Shown here: piece by piece, positions 40,205 through 52,671 of the stretch
How the letters are laid out: every line of letters starts with the position of its first letter
Numbering within the stretch: position 1 is the stretch's first letter
Assembly (NCBI GenBank): GCA_963969495.1
Contig: OZ018328.1
Span: forward strand, 128,294,045-128,358,044
From: Ceratothoa steindachneri
Lineage: Eukaryota > Arthropoda > Malacostraca > Isopoda > Cymothoidae
Length of the DNA stretch: 64,000 nt
Direction: 5' to 3'
Made by a program: the position numbers and the translations under genes
Notes under the pieces: model-generated
Database searches by the model: none
Told to the model about the DNA's origin: nothing
Seen by the model: only the letters and a program-made list of their open reading frames with translations

Positions 40205-40412
40205 ATAAATCCTCTTCCCCTCCCTCTCTGCCCATCTCCGGAGCTCTCTTCCCTAGGTGCCTTCAAGCCCCGAGGGAGTATAGCGCCGGTGAAACTCTGA
40301 AGAACCAGGCCTCGCCTTGCCTCCCTGACCGGATCCCCGAAGGGACCGATCAGGAAGTAGGGGCGGGGCACGGAGATATATAATTTTTCGCTCTTTCCCT
40401 TTTCATTTCATT
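40205..40412 (-). other. Putative 3' untranslated region of the CR1-like element
   Basis: GC-rich sequence read on the minus strand after the CR1-like stop, containing the small palindrome 'gatcggtcccttcggggatc'. It lies tail to tail with the I-clade-like element. Confidence 0.45.
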
Positions 40413-43400
40413 TTATTTCCTTTCATTCGATTCGATTCTGATTCCACCATAATTCATCAGTAAAGCATGAAAAGAATACCTTAAGACACTTTTGGGGCTC
40501 AGTTTACGTTCAGTCTCAAACTGTTCATATCTATTCCTAAACATGTTGACACATATACTACTGACTACATACTCTGTGAGACTGTTGCATTTGTTTACCA
40601 CCCTGGAGCTGAAAAAACTGTCCCTCTTTGATGTCATGTGGCACGATTTCATCAGCTTCATGCTGTGTCCCCTGGTTTGAAGGTGCTGTTCTCTAGGAGC
40701 TAACTGTAGATAGTTGTCTCCACCAATCTTGTCGAATCCTTTAAAAACTTAAAGGATTCAATCATACCACTTCTGGTTCTCCGTTCTGCAGGGAAAGTGA
40801 GACCTAGTTGGGTTATTCTCTGTTCATAATTTTATCCCGCTAACTCTGTGATTATCCTGGTGGTTCTTCGCTGAACTTTCTCCAGTTTCTTTTTATCTCG
40901 TCTGGTCCATTGGGACCATGCCTGAATACAATATTCAATGCGTTGTTTAACCAGGCTCTTGTATAAGACCGTCAGCACCTCCGAGTCAGACAGGTCATGA
41001 GTTCAAGCATTGAGTTGGCATTCGCTGCAGCCTTGGTTACTTGCCTTGAGGGTTTTAGGTTGTTGGTAATGATGATCCCAAGATCCTTTTCCTCATTTGT
41101 TTGTTCCAAAGCGGTTTGTCCCAGATAATATTGATAACCTGGGTTATTCCTTCCAATATGCATGACCTTGCATTTATTTTTGTTAAACTGGAGTAGACAT
41201 TTTTGGCTCCATTCCTGTAATTTATGCAGGTCCTGTTGCAGTGTCAAGCCATCTTCCGCACCCTTAATCCGCTTGTATATTTTAGCATCGCCAGGAAAGT
41301 CTTTACCATTTGCCTGTGTAGTCTCAAATAAATCATTGATATAAATCGAGAACAGCCCTGGACCAAAACACTTCCTTGTGGAAACCTACACTACACACCT
41401 GCAGCCATGCTGAAAAGTCACCCCTTATACTGACACTCCGCTTCCTGTTGCTTGGAAACTGCTGTATCCATCGGGCGTCATTTCCCCTCACACCAAGCGC
41501 ATCCAGTTTCGCTCGTAGGCCGCTGTGAGAAATAGTGTCAAAGGCCTTCCAATAATCGAGAAATACCACATCAACACTGTCTCCCTCGTTAACCGCATTT
41601 TCTACGTCTTCTAGTTATTCAATCATTTGGATTAGCCAAGAGCTTCTAGTTCGGAACGCATGTTGATAACTCTTGAGCAGATCCTAATTTTCTAGATGAT
41701 CCACTATCTCCCTTTTCAAAAGCTTTTCCATTATCTTACAAGGTACAGAGGTTAGGATTACCACTTTGTAGTTCAGAGGACTAGTCCTCTCCCTTTCTTG
41801 AAGATGGGGTTAACATTGCCTCTGATAGTTCCCCTGTGCCTATTGAAGCCTGGTATATCCTCCAAAGTTGGTATGATAGTTCTGCAACACATTCCTTAAA
41901 GACAATTGGGTGTACTACGTCGGGTCCAGGTGCCGATTCTGCCTTAAGGATTCCTATCATAAGTCTCACATTTTCAACTGTGAAGTTACAATTAAGCAAA
42001 CCTTCTCTCTGCACAGCGTTGCTTAATTCTGGAGTCTCATTTCCGTTTTCCCTGGTGAATACCATTTGAAATTCTTTGTTAAGTAGGAAACATGCTTTTG
42101 GTAGCGTGGAGGTCATTGAGCATTCAGGATATTTAAGCTGTAGTACTTCTTCCTTGATCAGGTATTTACTTCTGCCATACGCATAGAATAATAGAAGGTT
42201 TAATTTCACCTCAGTGGAGAGTTTCTTCTCATATCTAAGCTTTGCATCTCTGACTGCTCGTGTGGCGCAATTTCTCTACCTACAGTAGTTAGCGTATCGT
42301 GCTCTTGATCTTCTCCTTTGGTATCTTATCTAAGCCTCTTCTCTTTCATTGACTTTAATGAGAACTCTTTCTGTCATCCATTTGGGGTTGGTTTTGTTTC
42401 CGGTGGGCAGGTTTTCTGTAGTGGTACACAATTCTCTATCACTAGGTTGTAATGGTGTAGAAATACATGCTGCTTGCTTTTGTATAGTCACCTCTATAAT
42501 AGCTTCTCTTGAGATTCTGTTGTGGTTCTGTAGTTATTACCTCCATCGGGTGATTAAAGGTTAACACACAATGGCCACTGCTTCAAATTGAGGCCATATA
42601 TTATAAATCCTCTATATCTAGTTCTCCTTCGGTAAAGGTGAGATCCAACAGCAATGGGGCATCACTCCCTCTAGCTCATGTGAATTTTTTGATGTGCTCT
42701 TGGAACTAGGTATCTTGGCTTGCTACAGACTAAAAGTTGATTTGCACTTACATTTCTCAATGCTGAGAGTGTACTCCTGATGCTGTCATTGTATTCAAGT
42801 GAGGCATTAAGTGATCTGTAGCTACATCCCAGAAGTATTTTCTCATACCCAACTTCAATTTTGCAAGCAACTGTTTCATTATTTTCCTAAACTTGACTTA
42901 GTACTTCTGATAAGGGAATATTCTTCTTTACGAGTATAGCTACACCTCTACCATTTATGTCTATCTTATCCTCCCTATTTACTGTGTATGAGTCACAATC
43001 AAAGCATTGATTAGATAAATCATATGACCTTAACTTAGTTTTAGTAATAAATATTACATGTAGTTTCTCACTAATTATAACTTAAGCTAATTGATCACTT
43101 TTGCAGGCGTAATTAATACCGTCCGCATTGGTATACATACATTTGATGGCACTTAATCCTACTTTCTTTTTATTTGATTTTATTGTTAGATCGGTGGGTT
43201 TCGACCTGGTTTGCTTGGGCCATTGGCATTGGATTTTATTCTTGGCGTTCCAGATCCAGTTGCACCTGTAGAGCGACTTGGTATTTGTGGGTGTTTACTT
43301 GGTGTGTTGATCGCATGATGCTTCTGTGCTTTGAATCTGTAACCAGTAACTGTTTCAGCTTTCCCCGAAATATGATCCACTTTTTTCTCTGCTCCCAGTC

Positions 43401-43425
43401 TTAGTGAGCATCTACTTTCTCTCAT
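40413..43425 (-). pseudogene. CR1-like non-LTR retrotransposon, near full length, broken
   Basis: Minus-strand order: a linker frame (43425-43186), then the endonuclease (AIKCMYTNADGINYACKSDQL, VIFITKTKL, INGRGVAILVKK, KILLGCSYRSLNASLEYNDS) from about 43150 to 42700. The RT begins near 42200 with SAPGPDVVHPIVFKECVAEL. Motif A is MVFLDYWKAFDTISHSGL (41569), with Asp retained. A frameshift follows in the 'G+PQGS+LGP' region (41390-41350). The catalytic box is FPGDAK at 41298-41284 where CR1 has FADD, so one Asp is lost. The thumb is LQQDLHKLQEWSQKCLLQFNKNK, and the C-terminus is RVVNKCNSLTEYVVSS near 40600. The order and the roughly 3 kb length fit CR1 and relatives. The frame is broken many times. 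Confidence 0.87.
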
Positions 43426-43703
43426 CGCGATCCTTCGCTAATTTTGTGCCGTCATACCTTTCCTTAACCCTTTCTGAACTTAGTATAACCATTTAAAATC
43501 TGTATTAAATAATAATTTATCATTTTGATGCGGGCAATGTCATCTAATGTAGAAAGAAAAATGAAGCTAACACAAGAAGAAATCATTTTAGAATATGACA
43601 ACATTCCCGATGATGATGTGGACAGCCTATGCGAATCGTCTGACTCTGAAGACATGCCTATTTCGGGATATTGTCTTGATTCTTCCTCATCCGGTGAATG
43701 CAC

Positions 43704-43705
<2 letters not shown>

Positions 43706-43770
<65 letters not shown>
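43706..43770. repeat. (TA)n tract, left edge of insertion in piggyBac
   Basis: A pure TA run between the piggyBac N-terminal coding sequence and the foldback arm. Confidence 0.95.
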
Positions 43771-43773
<3 letters not shown>

Positions 43774-44082
43774 TCCATTAAACCACATTGAAAGAGAAAA
43801 CGGAATAATTTTTCCTTGCAGTAATATTTTTATTACCTTTTTTCGAAAAATCCGTGCAGGAAAGCGATTCGAACCAAACACACTGAGGCAGCGAGCGCCG
43901 CTTTGATCACAGTTAAAAGTATGCGTAGCGTAGTGTACTAACGGCATACTTTTAACTGTGATCAAAGCGGTGCTCGCGGTTCGAATCGCTTCCATGCAGG
44001 GATTTTTCGAAAAAAGGTAATAAAAATATTACTGCAAGGGAAAATTATTCCGTTTTCTCTTTCAATGTGGTTTAATGGATTC
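43771..44082. repeat. Foldback: head-to-head SINE-like inverted repeat
   Basis: The arm 43771-43924 pairs with 43944-44082 across a 19-nt centre. The arms are near identical except for a 15-nt deletion in the right arm around 'gctcgcggttcg'. The right arm reads as a small tRNA-like head followed by a ~90 bp body that ends at a stem-loop and a (TA)n tract (44112 on). The left arm runs from the centre back into (TA)n. This is either two head-to-head SINE copies or a foldback transposon. It interrupts the piggyBac transposase gene. Confidence 0.85.
43926..43988 (+). promoter_or_regulatory. Candidate RNA polymerase III A and B boxes
   Basis: TAGCGTAGTGT (43926-43936) matches TRGCNNARNGG at 10 of 11 positions, and GGTTCGAATCG (43978-43988) matches GGTTCGANTCC at 10 of 11. 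CTTTTAA between them is placed like a Lys anticodon loop. The A-to-B spacing (52 bp here, 67 bp before the 15-nt deletion) is longer than in most tRNAs, so this is a tRNA-derived head rather than a tRNA gene. Confidence 0.5.
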
Positions 44083-44109
44083 ATTTTCATCATTCTCTCG
44101 CGCTACTTT

Positions 44110-44408
<299 letters not shown>

Positions 44409-46255
44409 ATATATCAAATGCAAAATAATTTATAAGTTCTCTTTCTCTTTTTTTATGTTGTATATAGGCTAGATATATTTTTACTCCCGTATAGATTCGG
44501 ACGAGGAGGAGAATACTGAGAAACCTGGGTACATGTTTTTACCCAAGTGGACAAAGAAATCTTTTGAACCAGTGATGCCTCTATTTTAACAAATTTCTGG
44601 TCCTTCTTCAACAATTCTTAATCTATCTGAAGTATCTCCTGTGAGTATTATTAAAAGTTTCATCACAAATGACTTTTGGAAAGAATTAGCCTTTCAAACA
44701 AATTTATATGCAACGCAACAGGGCAAGAACTTCAAACCTACAAATGGTAAAGAAGTCTTACATTTTTTAGCATTGAATATTTTGATAGGGATCAAGCCTC
44801 TTCCTAGTTATAAAATGTATTGGTCTTCGGATACACTATTTAGAGATGAGTGTATTTCAAATGTCATGCCTTTGAAGCGGTTCAGCTGGTTTCTTTCTAA
44901 TTTGCATGTAAATGATAACAGTAAAATGCCGAAACATGGTTCATCTGACTATGATAAGCTTTATAAAGTCAGGCCACTTTTAGATATCTTGTCAAAGACA
45001 TTTCTTCAGTGTTACCATCCTACTGGGTTTTAAAGCATCGATGAAAGCATCATTAAATTCAAGGGTAGATGTTCCTTCAAGCAATAGATGCCAGTAAAAC
45101 CAATCAAAAGAGGTTTCAAAGTATGGGTTCGAACAAATGTTAAAAACGGTTACGTATGTCAATTTGAAATTTACACTGGTAAAAAAGACAACAAATGTGA
45201 GGCTGGATTGGGTAGCAGAGTTGTTCAAAATCTTTGTAAACCTCTTGAAGGAAAATTATATAAAGTATTTGCTGATAATTATTTTTCATCAGTTGAATTA
45301 GCAACAACGCTGCTAACAAAATTTATTGGTTACTACGGACTTATAGGAGCAAACCACAAATTTCAGCCTGAACTGAAAGATGACAAAAAAATGGACAAGC
45401 ATGAAGTAGACTGGAGAATGGAAAAAAATGGACTTTCAATTACTAAATGGATAGATAATAAAAGTGTAAGAGCCATATCCTCATTTTATAACCCAGAAAT
45501 TATGATATCTGTAAGTCGTAAACAAAAATACGGTTTTACAAAGCAAATATTATGCCCAAAACCAATTGCAGATTATAACAAATAGATGGGTGGGGTTGAT
45601 CTTACTGACATGCTCAAAAGCACTTATGAAATAGATCGGAAATCAAGGAAATTTTGACACAGAATATTCTTTCATTTTATTCATGTGACAATATCAAATA
45701 GTTATATAATCTATAAAGAGGTAGAAGATGCAAAGGTTTCATTTTGGAGTTTCGTTCAAAATTGATTCATGGTTGGCTAGGATGTGAATCGTTGAAAAAG
45801 AAAATAAAATCCAATGAACAAACTCTGATTCACCCACTAAAAAAAATTCGTTCTAAAATCTCAAACGAAATCAGATATGATAAATCAGAACACATGCCAA
45901 TTACTGGACTAACTCGAAGAAGATGCAGATATTGCAATACCAAATAATTTCCACATAAAACGCCATGGTTGTGCAATGTATGAGATGTTCCATTGTGTAA
46001 TACACCCAAGAAAACTGTTTTAGTTTATTTCATGAAATAATTAGAAATAGTATACATATTATTAGCAAAACTTGGAAATAATTAATGGTGTTCTCATTCG
46101 GAAACACTACACCTAAGGAATATTTTTGTAAATACGGGGCAGTGTTCCTCTTTGGGAACACCATTTTTATGACAGTATTATTTTTTTCATAAAAAAACAA
46201 ACCTTGTTTTCCTTTTATTTAGACCATTAATAAAGATTTAAAATTAATTAATATA

Positions 46256-46993
46256 TTATTTTCCTCTAAAAACGATAAAAGTTCCTGAAAGGGTATTAAA
46301 TATCCGATCAGGTAATATTTGTATTTCATTTTTGGTTGATGCTGATGTTGTCCTTTCACCTACTTCTTTGTGCTTTTTTAGTACCTTCCATTTCAAGTTC
46401 TCATTCACAAGCACTCCTTTAAGAAGTCTTGGTTTCCTGCGTTGTATATCTTGTGGCTTCCAATTCTGTGGATGATTTAGTCGTTTCATTTGCCTAATCT
46501 TAATTGTTTCTTCAACACCCAATTATCCGATGACATCTTTCCCTTTCTAGATATCGAGCACTTTAATCTTCAATGGGGTCAGCAGCTTTTGCCTCTTCTA
46601 TTACCTTGATTATAAGGTGTGATGGTATTTAGGCCTTTACCTCATCAGCTTGGATCTCTTTTATCTAATCCCACACTGCCTCTCTGAACTTCCAGGAAAT
46701 CCATTTGATATTGAGTGGACATCTTCTAAACATGCACTACATATAAAGTGTTTCTTCTGTGACTTAACAAATAGGAATTCTACTTTTGATATTTCTACAC
46801 ATTCACACTGAAACCACCTGGAGCATTCATCACATCCAATCCAGTCGCATGGTTCTCTGTCTTCATCTGGTTGATAGATACACCCACTGAGCCCACCTGG
46901 ACAGTGATAATCTTCATCATCACCGGTGATGATTTCCTTTAACCTCCTGTACCTTAAGGCAGATCCTTTTATTTTCATGTTGTTAGAGAGCAT
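46256..46993 (-). pseudogene. PHD-finger-like reading frame, interrupted
   Basis: The first frame (46993-46661) contains PCDWIGCDECSRWFQCECV and then HFICSACLE, a Cys/His pattern of the PHD finger type (C..C, WF, C, C..C), which commonly binds histone tails or appears in ORF1 of some retroelements. A further frame in the same register (46522-46256) is Lys-rich (KPQDIQRRKPRLLKG) without a domain. Between them, on the minus strand, several stops occur. The piggyBac right end lies inside the second frame (46293), so the transposon may have inserted into this sequence, or the second frame may be chance. It could be a host gene exon or part of another mobile element; I could not tell which. Confidence 0.45.
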
Positions 46994-47277
46994 GGATGCC
47001 CTGCTGCCAGGCCTTCTTTGTTGTTGTTGGCGAACTGAAGGTAATTGCCAAGCTCGAAAGCTCAGCTATTAAAGTTTACTATTTACCAAATGCAATTACT
47101 TAAAACGAGAGATGAACGCAGGAAATGTTATCTACCGGTAATCTAACAAATGGACAAAAGGTGACAATAAGAACAATAGAAGGTTTCCAAAGAAAAGTAA
47201 TCAAGGTAAAATATACAATGGTCTTTAACAAAGTCTGCATTCAAGAAAGACTGCTACTTATTTTTACCGATATTATA

Positions 47278-47279
<2 letters not shown>

Positions 47280-47334
<55 letters not shown>
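47280..47334. repeat. (TA)n microsatellite
   Basis: A pure TA run of about 55 bp. The sequence between 46994 and 47280 holds no recognisable gene. Confidence 0.95.
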
Positions 47335-47336
<2 letters not shown>

Positions 47337-47658
47337 TTAGATTCGCTAGAAAATGGCCATTTTAAGGTGACACGTAAAGATGAATTAAAATTTCTCGGCT
47401 TCGTTAACTCAATGACCACTACTGTAACTCTAATCGCTAATAGTCTTCCATATATACAATTTATTAAAGTGGCAATTCTTTTTTTAAATTACAAAAGTTT
47501 AAGAGATTAATTGTGCCTAATCTATTTTAAAATATCCACAAAATTGAGTCCTGAAATGGAAATTTTGTCTTTGCGCTGATAAAATGCTTTCTTTGGACAA
47601 AAATAGATCTAAATATGTAATGCAACTTTATGAGGTTATAGCTAAAATACTTTGAATC

Positions 47659-48027
<369 letters not shown>

Positions 48028-48114
48028 TCGGCTTCATTTAGTTGTTGAGATTTGTTTCATTTTTTTATTCACGCGATACTTTGTGAGTGTTACACATGCA
48101 CACACACACACATA

Positions 48115-48153
<39 letters not shown>

Positions 48154-48305
48154 TACAAAATTAATATACCTCTGCGTTGGAAATATTTTCCCTTACAGAA
48201 TTTTATTTCGGTTTCCATCTTCATCAAACTTGAGCAATTATAAACAATCTCGAGGCAATCTGATTACTCATCATAACTCTCTTTATCTCCTATCAAAAAG
48301 TCAAT
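48028..48305 (+). repeat. Tandem twin repeat, unit 2
   Basis: Same order as unit 1 with a short (TA)n core (about 48119-48149). Outside the microsatellite the two units are more than 90% identical by eye. The stem-loop lies at 48068-48087. Confidence 0.9.
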
Positions 48306-48397
48306 TCCAGATACCTTGAATCTTTTGATGCTATTTCTCGATTACAGGGGAAACTATCATGAAGATAAACAACTTCATACGTAACTATGATATATTA

Positions 48398-49308
48398 CGA
48401 GGAGCGGTTAATAAGTTTGGCTAATCGGTAGGGCAAAACAGAGAAATGGGGATAGCTGTTTTGGGGGGGGTGTTAGGACAAGTTATGACAAGTCAGGACC
48501 TGCAGCCCCACGCTCTTGCCTCGTCTATTTAAAAAGCAATAGCAGATCGCAGATCGTCAGTCACAAATCTTTCAACAATTTAGAAGGTTGAGCACCGCGC
48601 AGTGATCAAACTTTTAACCAAGGAAGGCAAGAATGCAAAAGAGATCCATGAACGCAGTGTACACTGACACAGCCCCTTCCTATGCAACCATGGCTTGCTG
48701 GAATAAGGAGTTCCGCTATGGTCGTTAGCCCCTTGAAGATGAACCCCGCCCAGGACGCCCGTCAGACCTGACCAACAAACACAATTTAGCCAGTGTGGAG
48801 AGGATGATCCTCGAAAAATCGACGGGTGAAGGTCGAAGAAATCGAGCGAGAACTTGAAATATCACATGAAAGTGTTATGAACATCATCCACGATAATTTG
48901 GCCATGACTAAGGTCTCTGCCTGTTGGGTCCTTAGAAACCTCACGCCCCAAGATCGTCTTCAACGTCGTCAAAGTCCACAAGGCCAGAGTTGCACAAGCT
49001 GCCCTGAGGAGCTCACCCTTCCCCTTTACTGTCCAAATCTGACCCTTAGCGACTACTTTTTATTCCGCCAGCTCAAGGCTGCACTGCGTGGAAGCCGGTT
49101 TGGGGACGAAGAAGATGTCCAGCTCGCCGTCCAGGAGTGGATTGAACAGCAGTCGGGAGATTTCTGCTTGTCGGGAATTTGAAGCCTCAGGGACAAGTGG
49201 AGCAAGTGCATTGAAGTCGAGGGTAGTTATATTAACAAATAATAAAACAATTTTCCTCATCTCTTGTTTCCTTATATCCAAATTGCAAAACTTATTGAGC
49301 GCCCCTCG
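48398..49308 (+). mobile_element. Mariner-like element with internal deletion
   Basis: The terminal inverted repeats match over about 24 bp. The left end is CGAGGAGCGGTTAATAAGTTT (48398 on); the right end read on the minus strand is CGAGGGGCGCTCAATAAGTTT. TA flanks both ends, which fits TA target duplication. At about 910 bp it is shorter than the usual ~1.3 kb, in line with the missing catalytic core. Confidence 0.88.
48585..49227 (+). pseudogene. Mariner transposase lacking its catalytic core
   Basis: The N-terminus reads EHRAVIKLLTKEGKNAKEIHER and, after frameshifts, YTDTAPSYATMACWNKEFRYG and PLEDEPRPGRPSDLTN. The linker is KVEEIERELEISHESVMNIIH and MTKVSACWVLRNLTPQDRLQRR. It then jumps to HKARVAQAAL, PNLTLSDYFLFRQLKAALRGSRF and IEVEG near 49220, all standard mariner C-terminal blocks. 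The segment holding the first (GDET) and second (HDNAP) catalytic motifs is gone; only the tail of the second block (HKAR) remains. In GI*SLRDKWSK a TGA replaces the Arg codon expected from the family (CGA to TGA by CpG decay is likely). It is inactive but retains termini that a related transposase could use. Confidence 0.88.
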
Positions 49309-50143
49309 TATTTTGTGCTTTAAATAAAATTAGGAGTAACACTGTATTTAAGAATAACTTCTTTAATAAATTACACGTTTTAAAAACAGGGAAGTTAAAT
49401 GAATGTTCAAATGTATTATAATTTTCTGCAAAGTTTCTTAGATCGCTCATCATTATGTGTCTTCTAATAAAAGTGATTTTAATCTGTAATTGCGTTAATT
49501 GGTCAGTGACCAGAATATACATCCTCATAAATGCCTTTACTAGGAGCGAGGGGCCTATAACCATCTCCACTACCTTAGCCCCTGTCATTGGAGTGCAAAG
49601 TGGTGAAGATGGTGTGAGTACTAAAATATCGATGGCGATGGTGAGGTGAAGCGAAGTAGTAATGGGAGGAAATTGTAAATGAATGAATGGCCAGCGTAAT
49701 TCTAGGCACGTGAATTTTTGGTTAATCTCTGTTCATGTCTTCACTTCACATATACCAAAATCGACATACCACATCTGATCTTCAATGCCTATTAATCAAA
49801 AAATATTGTTATAATATATTATTGTTTTAAGCTTTCCCTTTCTCAATATCTTTGATGTACATATAGAAAGGTGAACTATTTAGCCTCGTCTCTCTAAAAT
49901 ATTCTTAGATACTTTACTGCAGCCTCAACATCTCGCCCCAGCTATTCCAGAAATGAAAGCCCTGCTTTCATGCGCTAATTTAATTAGGTCTTCCATAACC
50001 AAAATTTATAAAACACTCTTTCTATTGTTATTTATCCATCTTTGACTAGGATTATTTTTCTGCAATCCATTTGAAAGTAATAACTGTTGCAATTGCCTTC
50101 ATTCCTTCACTATAAGGATTATTACTAATTAGGTTTATAACAC

Positions 50144-50279
50144 TTGTTATAGAAAATATTCAACTCACACCTGTTTATACAAAGCCCTTTATATTATAAG
50201 TAAAAGTACATAATAAGCAATTTTATCAAAAATAATCGCTTTAGTTGCTCATTTATTTCCAAATATCTATCAGCTTTAC
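50144..50279 (+). repeat. Dispersed direct repeat, copy 1
   Basis: This matches 52539-52671 with about 93% identity by eye, sharing 'tgttatagaaaatattcaac' through 'cagcttta'. No open frame lies in it. Confidence 0.85.
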
Positions 50280-52538
50280 AAAGCCTAAGGAACCAAATCA
50301 AAGAAATTTGGGTCGGTAGAAGTAGAAAAATATTAAAAAAAATGAAAAGAGCAATGGAAAGAATAAAAATAATTATGATTATTATAGAAGATCTCTTTAA
50401 TCGCAAGGGTTGATACAGGAGAGCATATCTTAAAATCTCAAGGTCAACTACAAACAGTTAAAACAGTTACTGTGTTCGGAGTGAATAACTATACACAAAA
50501 TTGTTTCCGTAGTGTTTGGATATTCAGTATATTCACTTAGTTCCGTAGCTGTTCTCCTCCCTTCTTCCTTTCATTAACAGAACCAAAAACTATCGCGGCA
50601 TTTAATCATTTAATTATAAATTAATTGGACGCCTTCACTTCCTAAACTCTAATCACCTCCTGCGATGGCTTTGTTGCAGTTTTCTTCATACAAATTTGGT
50701 TGAATAAGCTTTTGGCCATAAATAAAATTCTAAAAATTACGTGGGAATTAATTCCTAACTTGAATAATTTATTATTGGCTGTTGCTACTTGATTTAGATT
50801 AAACTACGCATATTAAATACATAGTTAGCATTATACAAAGCTGCACATATGCAAGTATAAGGAAAATTATCTACCAAAATTTCATTTACTAGATATACAG
50901 TATAGGAATAAAGGAGTAAAAACTACTCCACACTAGGCCTGCTAGATTTAGTTTTCATGAGAAACAATTAGTGTTTCTTCTAGTTCTTCACTCTCTATTC
51001 CTTAATTAGTTCCACTTAAATTCAAAACTATATAATTAAGCTTATCTTATTTAAACTGTCTATTAATCCACATTTCTAATATCTTTATGAAGCTTATAAT
51101 TGAATATATAAAATCTGTCCGTTTTTTTCCAATATTTGAGACTCACCGACAAATCGTTTTCCATTAACTCGAAATAATGGCAAAACGAGCTGATATATAA
51201 AAATTTCCCATCGTTTAAAACTTTTTAACTTTCCAAACCTTTTTCACGGTGTTATTCCCGATGGATATGTAATTGGTTGCTATGTTAAGACTCTTCCCTC
51301 ATCGCAGATGTTTTTTTTCGGAACATTAATTGCCAAAATCAATAGAAAACTCTTTAGTGATGGGGAAGAGGGGAGCGACGTAATTGAGAAACATTGACTC
51401 ATTTAACTTATGGGGGTAAAGTATTTATCATGGGGAGATTAACAAAATACGTAAATATCACTCTTTTTTTAATGGGATAGAATTATAATCAATTAATAGA
51501 GAAGTAAACTACACCCCCTATAAATGGATTTACGTAGATGAAAATAAAGACACCTGAAACTCTTTGTTAAATTTTTCAATAATCCAGAGATGAAAATGGA
51601 AAAAATGCATAGTAAATTGTCTCCATCTATAAAGTGAAATTTGAGATTTAATTAATCGAGTTTTTTTTTTATCTGATATGGATTAAAAAAATTATCGAGC
51701 ATTTACTCAGCGGGATTTCGTTATAACCTCACCTTTTTGTAAAATATTACAAATATTTTCTTCTTGTAAAATGACAAATCCTTTTTTATTTCAAAGAAAA
51801 TGGTTTCTAACACTCATTTGGTTACGTATTGGTATAGTTCCTAGTATTTTACTTACTGTACGTTTGTTCCGTACCTTCCCGTAATCTTCTAGTTTCGCTG
51901 ATTTTCTGCCCCCTTCTGTTCAAAAATTTGTAACAGAGATTTGCTGTTACTTTAGTTTTTGTTCTAACTTCATATATGATAATTTCTCCTGTTATTTGAC
52001 GTCACAAGGCATAATATGAGTTCATAATTAGCCGGCTCAGATTTTCTTAGTAAAAATTGGATATACAGTTTTGTATACAAATATTTGTTAGATGAATCAA
52101 ATTTATTCTTAAAACTAAACATTTAATCTTCTGTAGTTAGAAAGACCATATAGGAGAACGTAGCCTACGTATAGCAGTAATTGAGTCAAGCGAATTTCCG
52201 TAGCCATAGACAGAGAGAACAAAGCTTACCCATAGCCTTATATATTAAATAAGTCAACTGCATTTTCGTAGCCACACATACCTTATAATTACAAGGAATC
52301 TGCGTTGACGTTAATTTACAGGACAAAACTAGGTATACAATTCTTATTAGCCAACTTTTCAATCACCATAATTTATTATCAATTTCTAAGAAAAATATTA
52401 TATATTAGCCCCCTTTCTTTAACTCCTTTAATTAATTATCCTAAATTCTTTAATTAAGAATGTTTGTGCTTATTGCTTCTGCAAAAATGATATAAAAAAT
52501 CGTAATCTTAAATAGAGAAAAAATACCTATATAAACAT

Positions 52539-52671
52539 GTTATAGAAAATATTCAACCCACACCTGTTTATACAAAGCCCTCTATATTATACGTGCAAGT
52601 ACATAATAAGCAATTTTATCAAAAATAATAGCTTTAGTTGCTCATTTATTTCCAAATATTTATCAGCTTTA
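52539..52671 (+). repeat. Dispersed direct repeat, copy 2
   Basis: Partner of 50144-50279, 2.4 kb downstream in the same orientation. Confidence 0.85.

Noticed and set aside
43926..43988. A functional tRNA gene at the foldback centre
   Set aside because: No acceptor stem closes, the A-to-B box spacing is too long, and the centre is part of an inverted repeat. A tRNA-derived head is the most that can be said.
44587..45657. Stops at Tyr-like positions in the piggyBac frame (and TAG at the YADD box at 35870) as a hint of a reassigned genetic code
   Set aside because: Other stops in the same frames fall at Leu-, Trp- and Arg-like positions and other elements carry frameshifts, so ordinary decay explains them.
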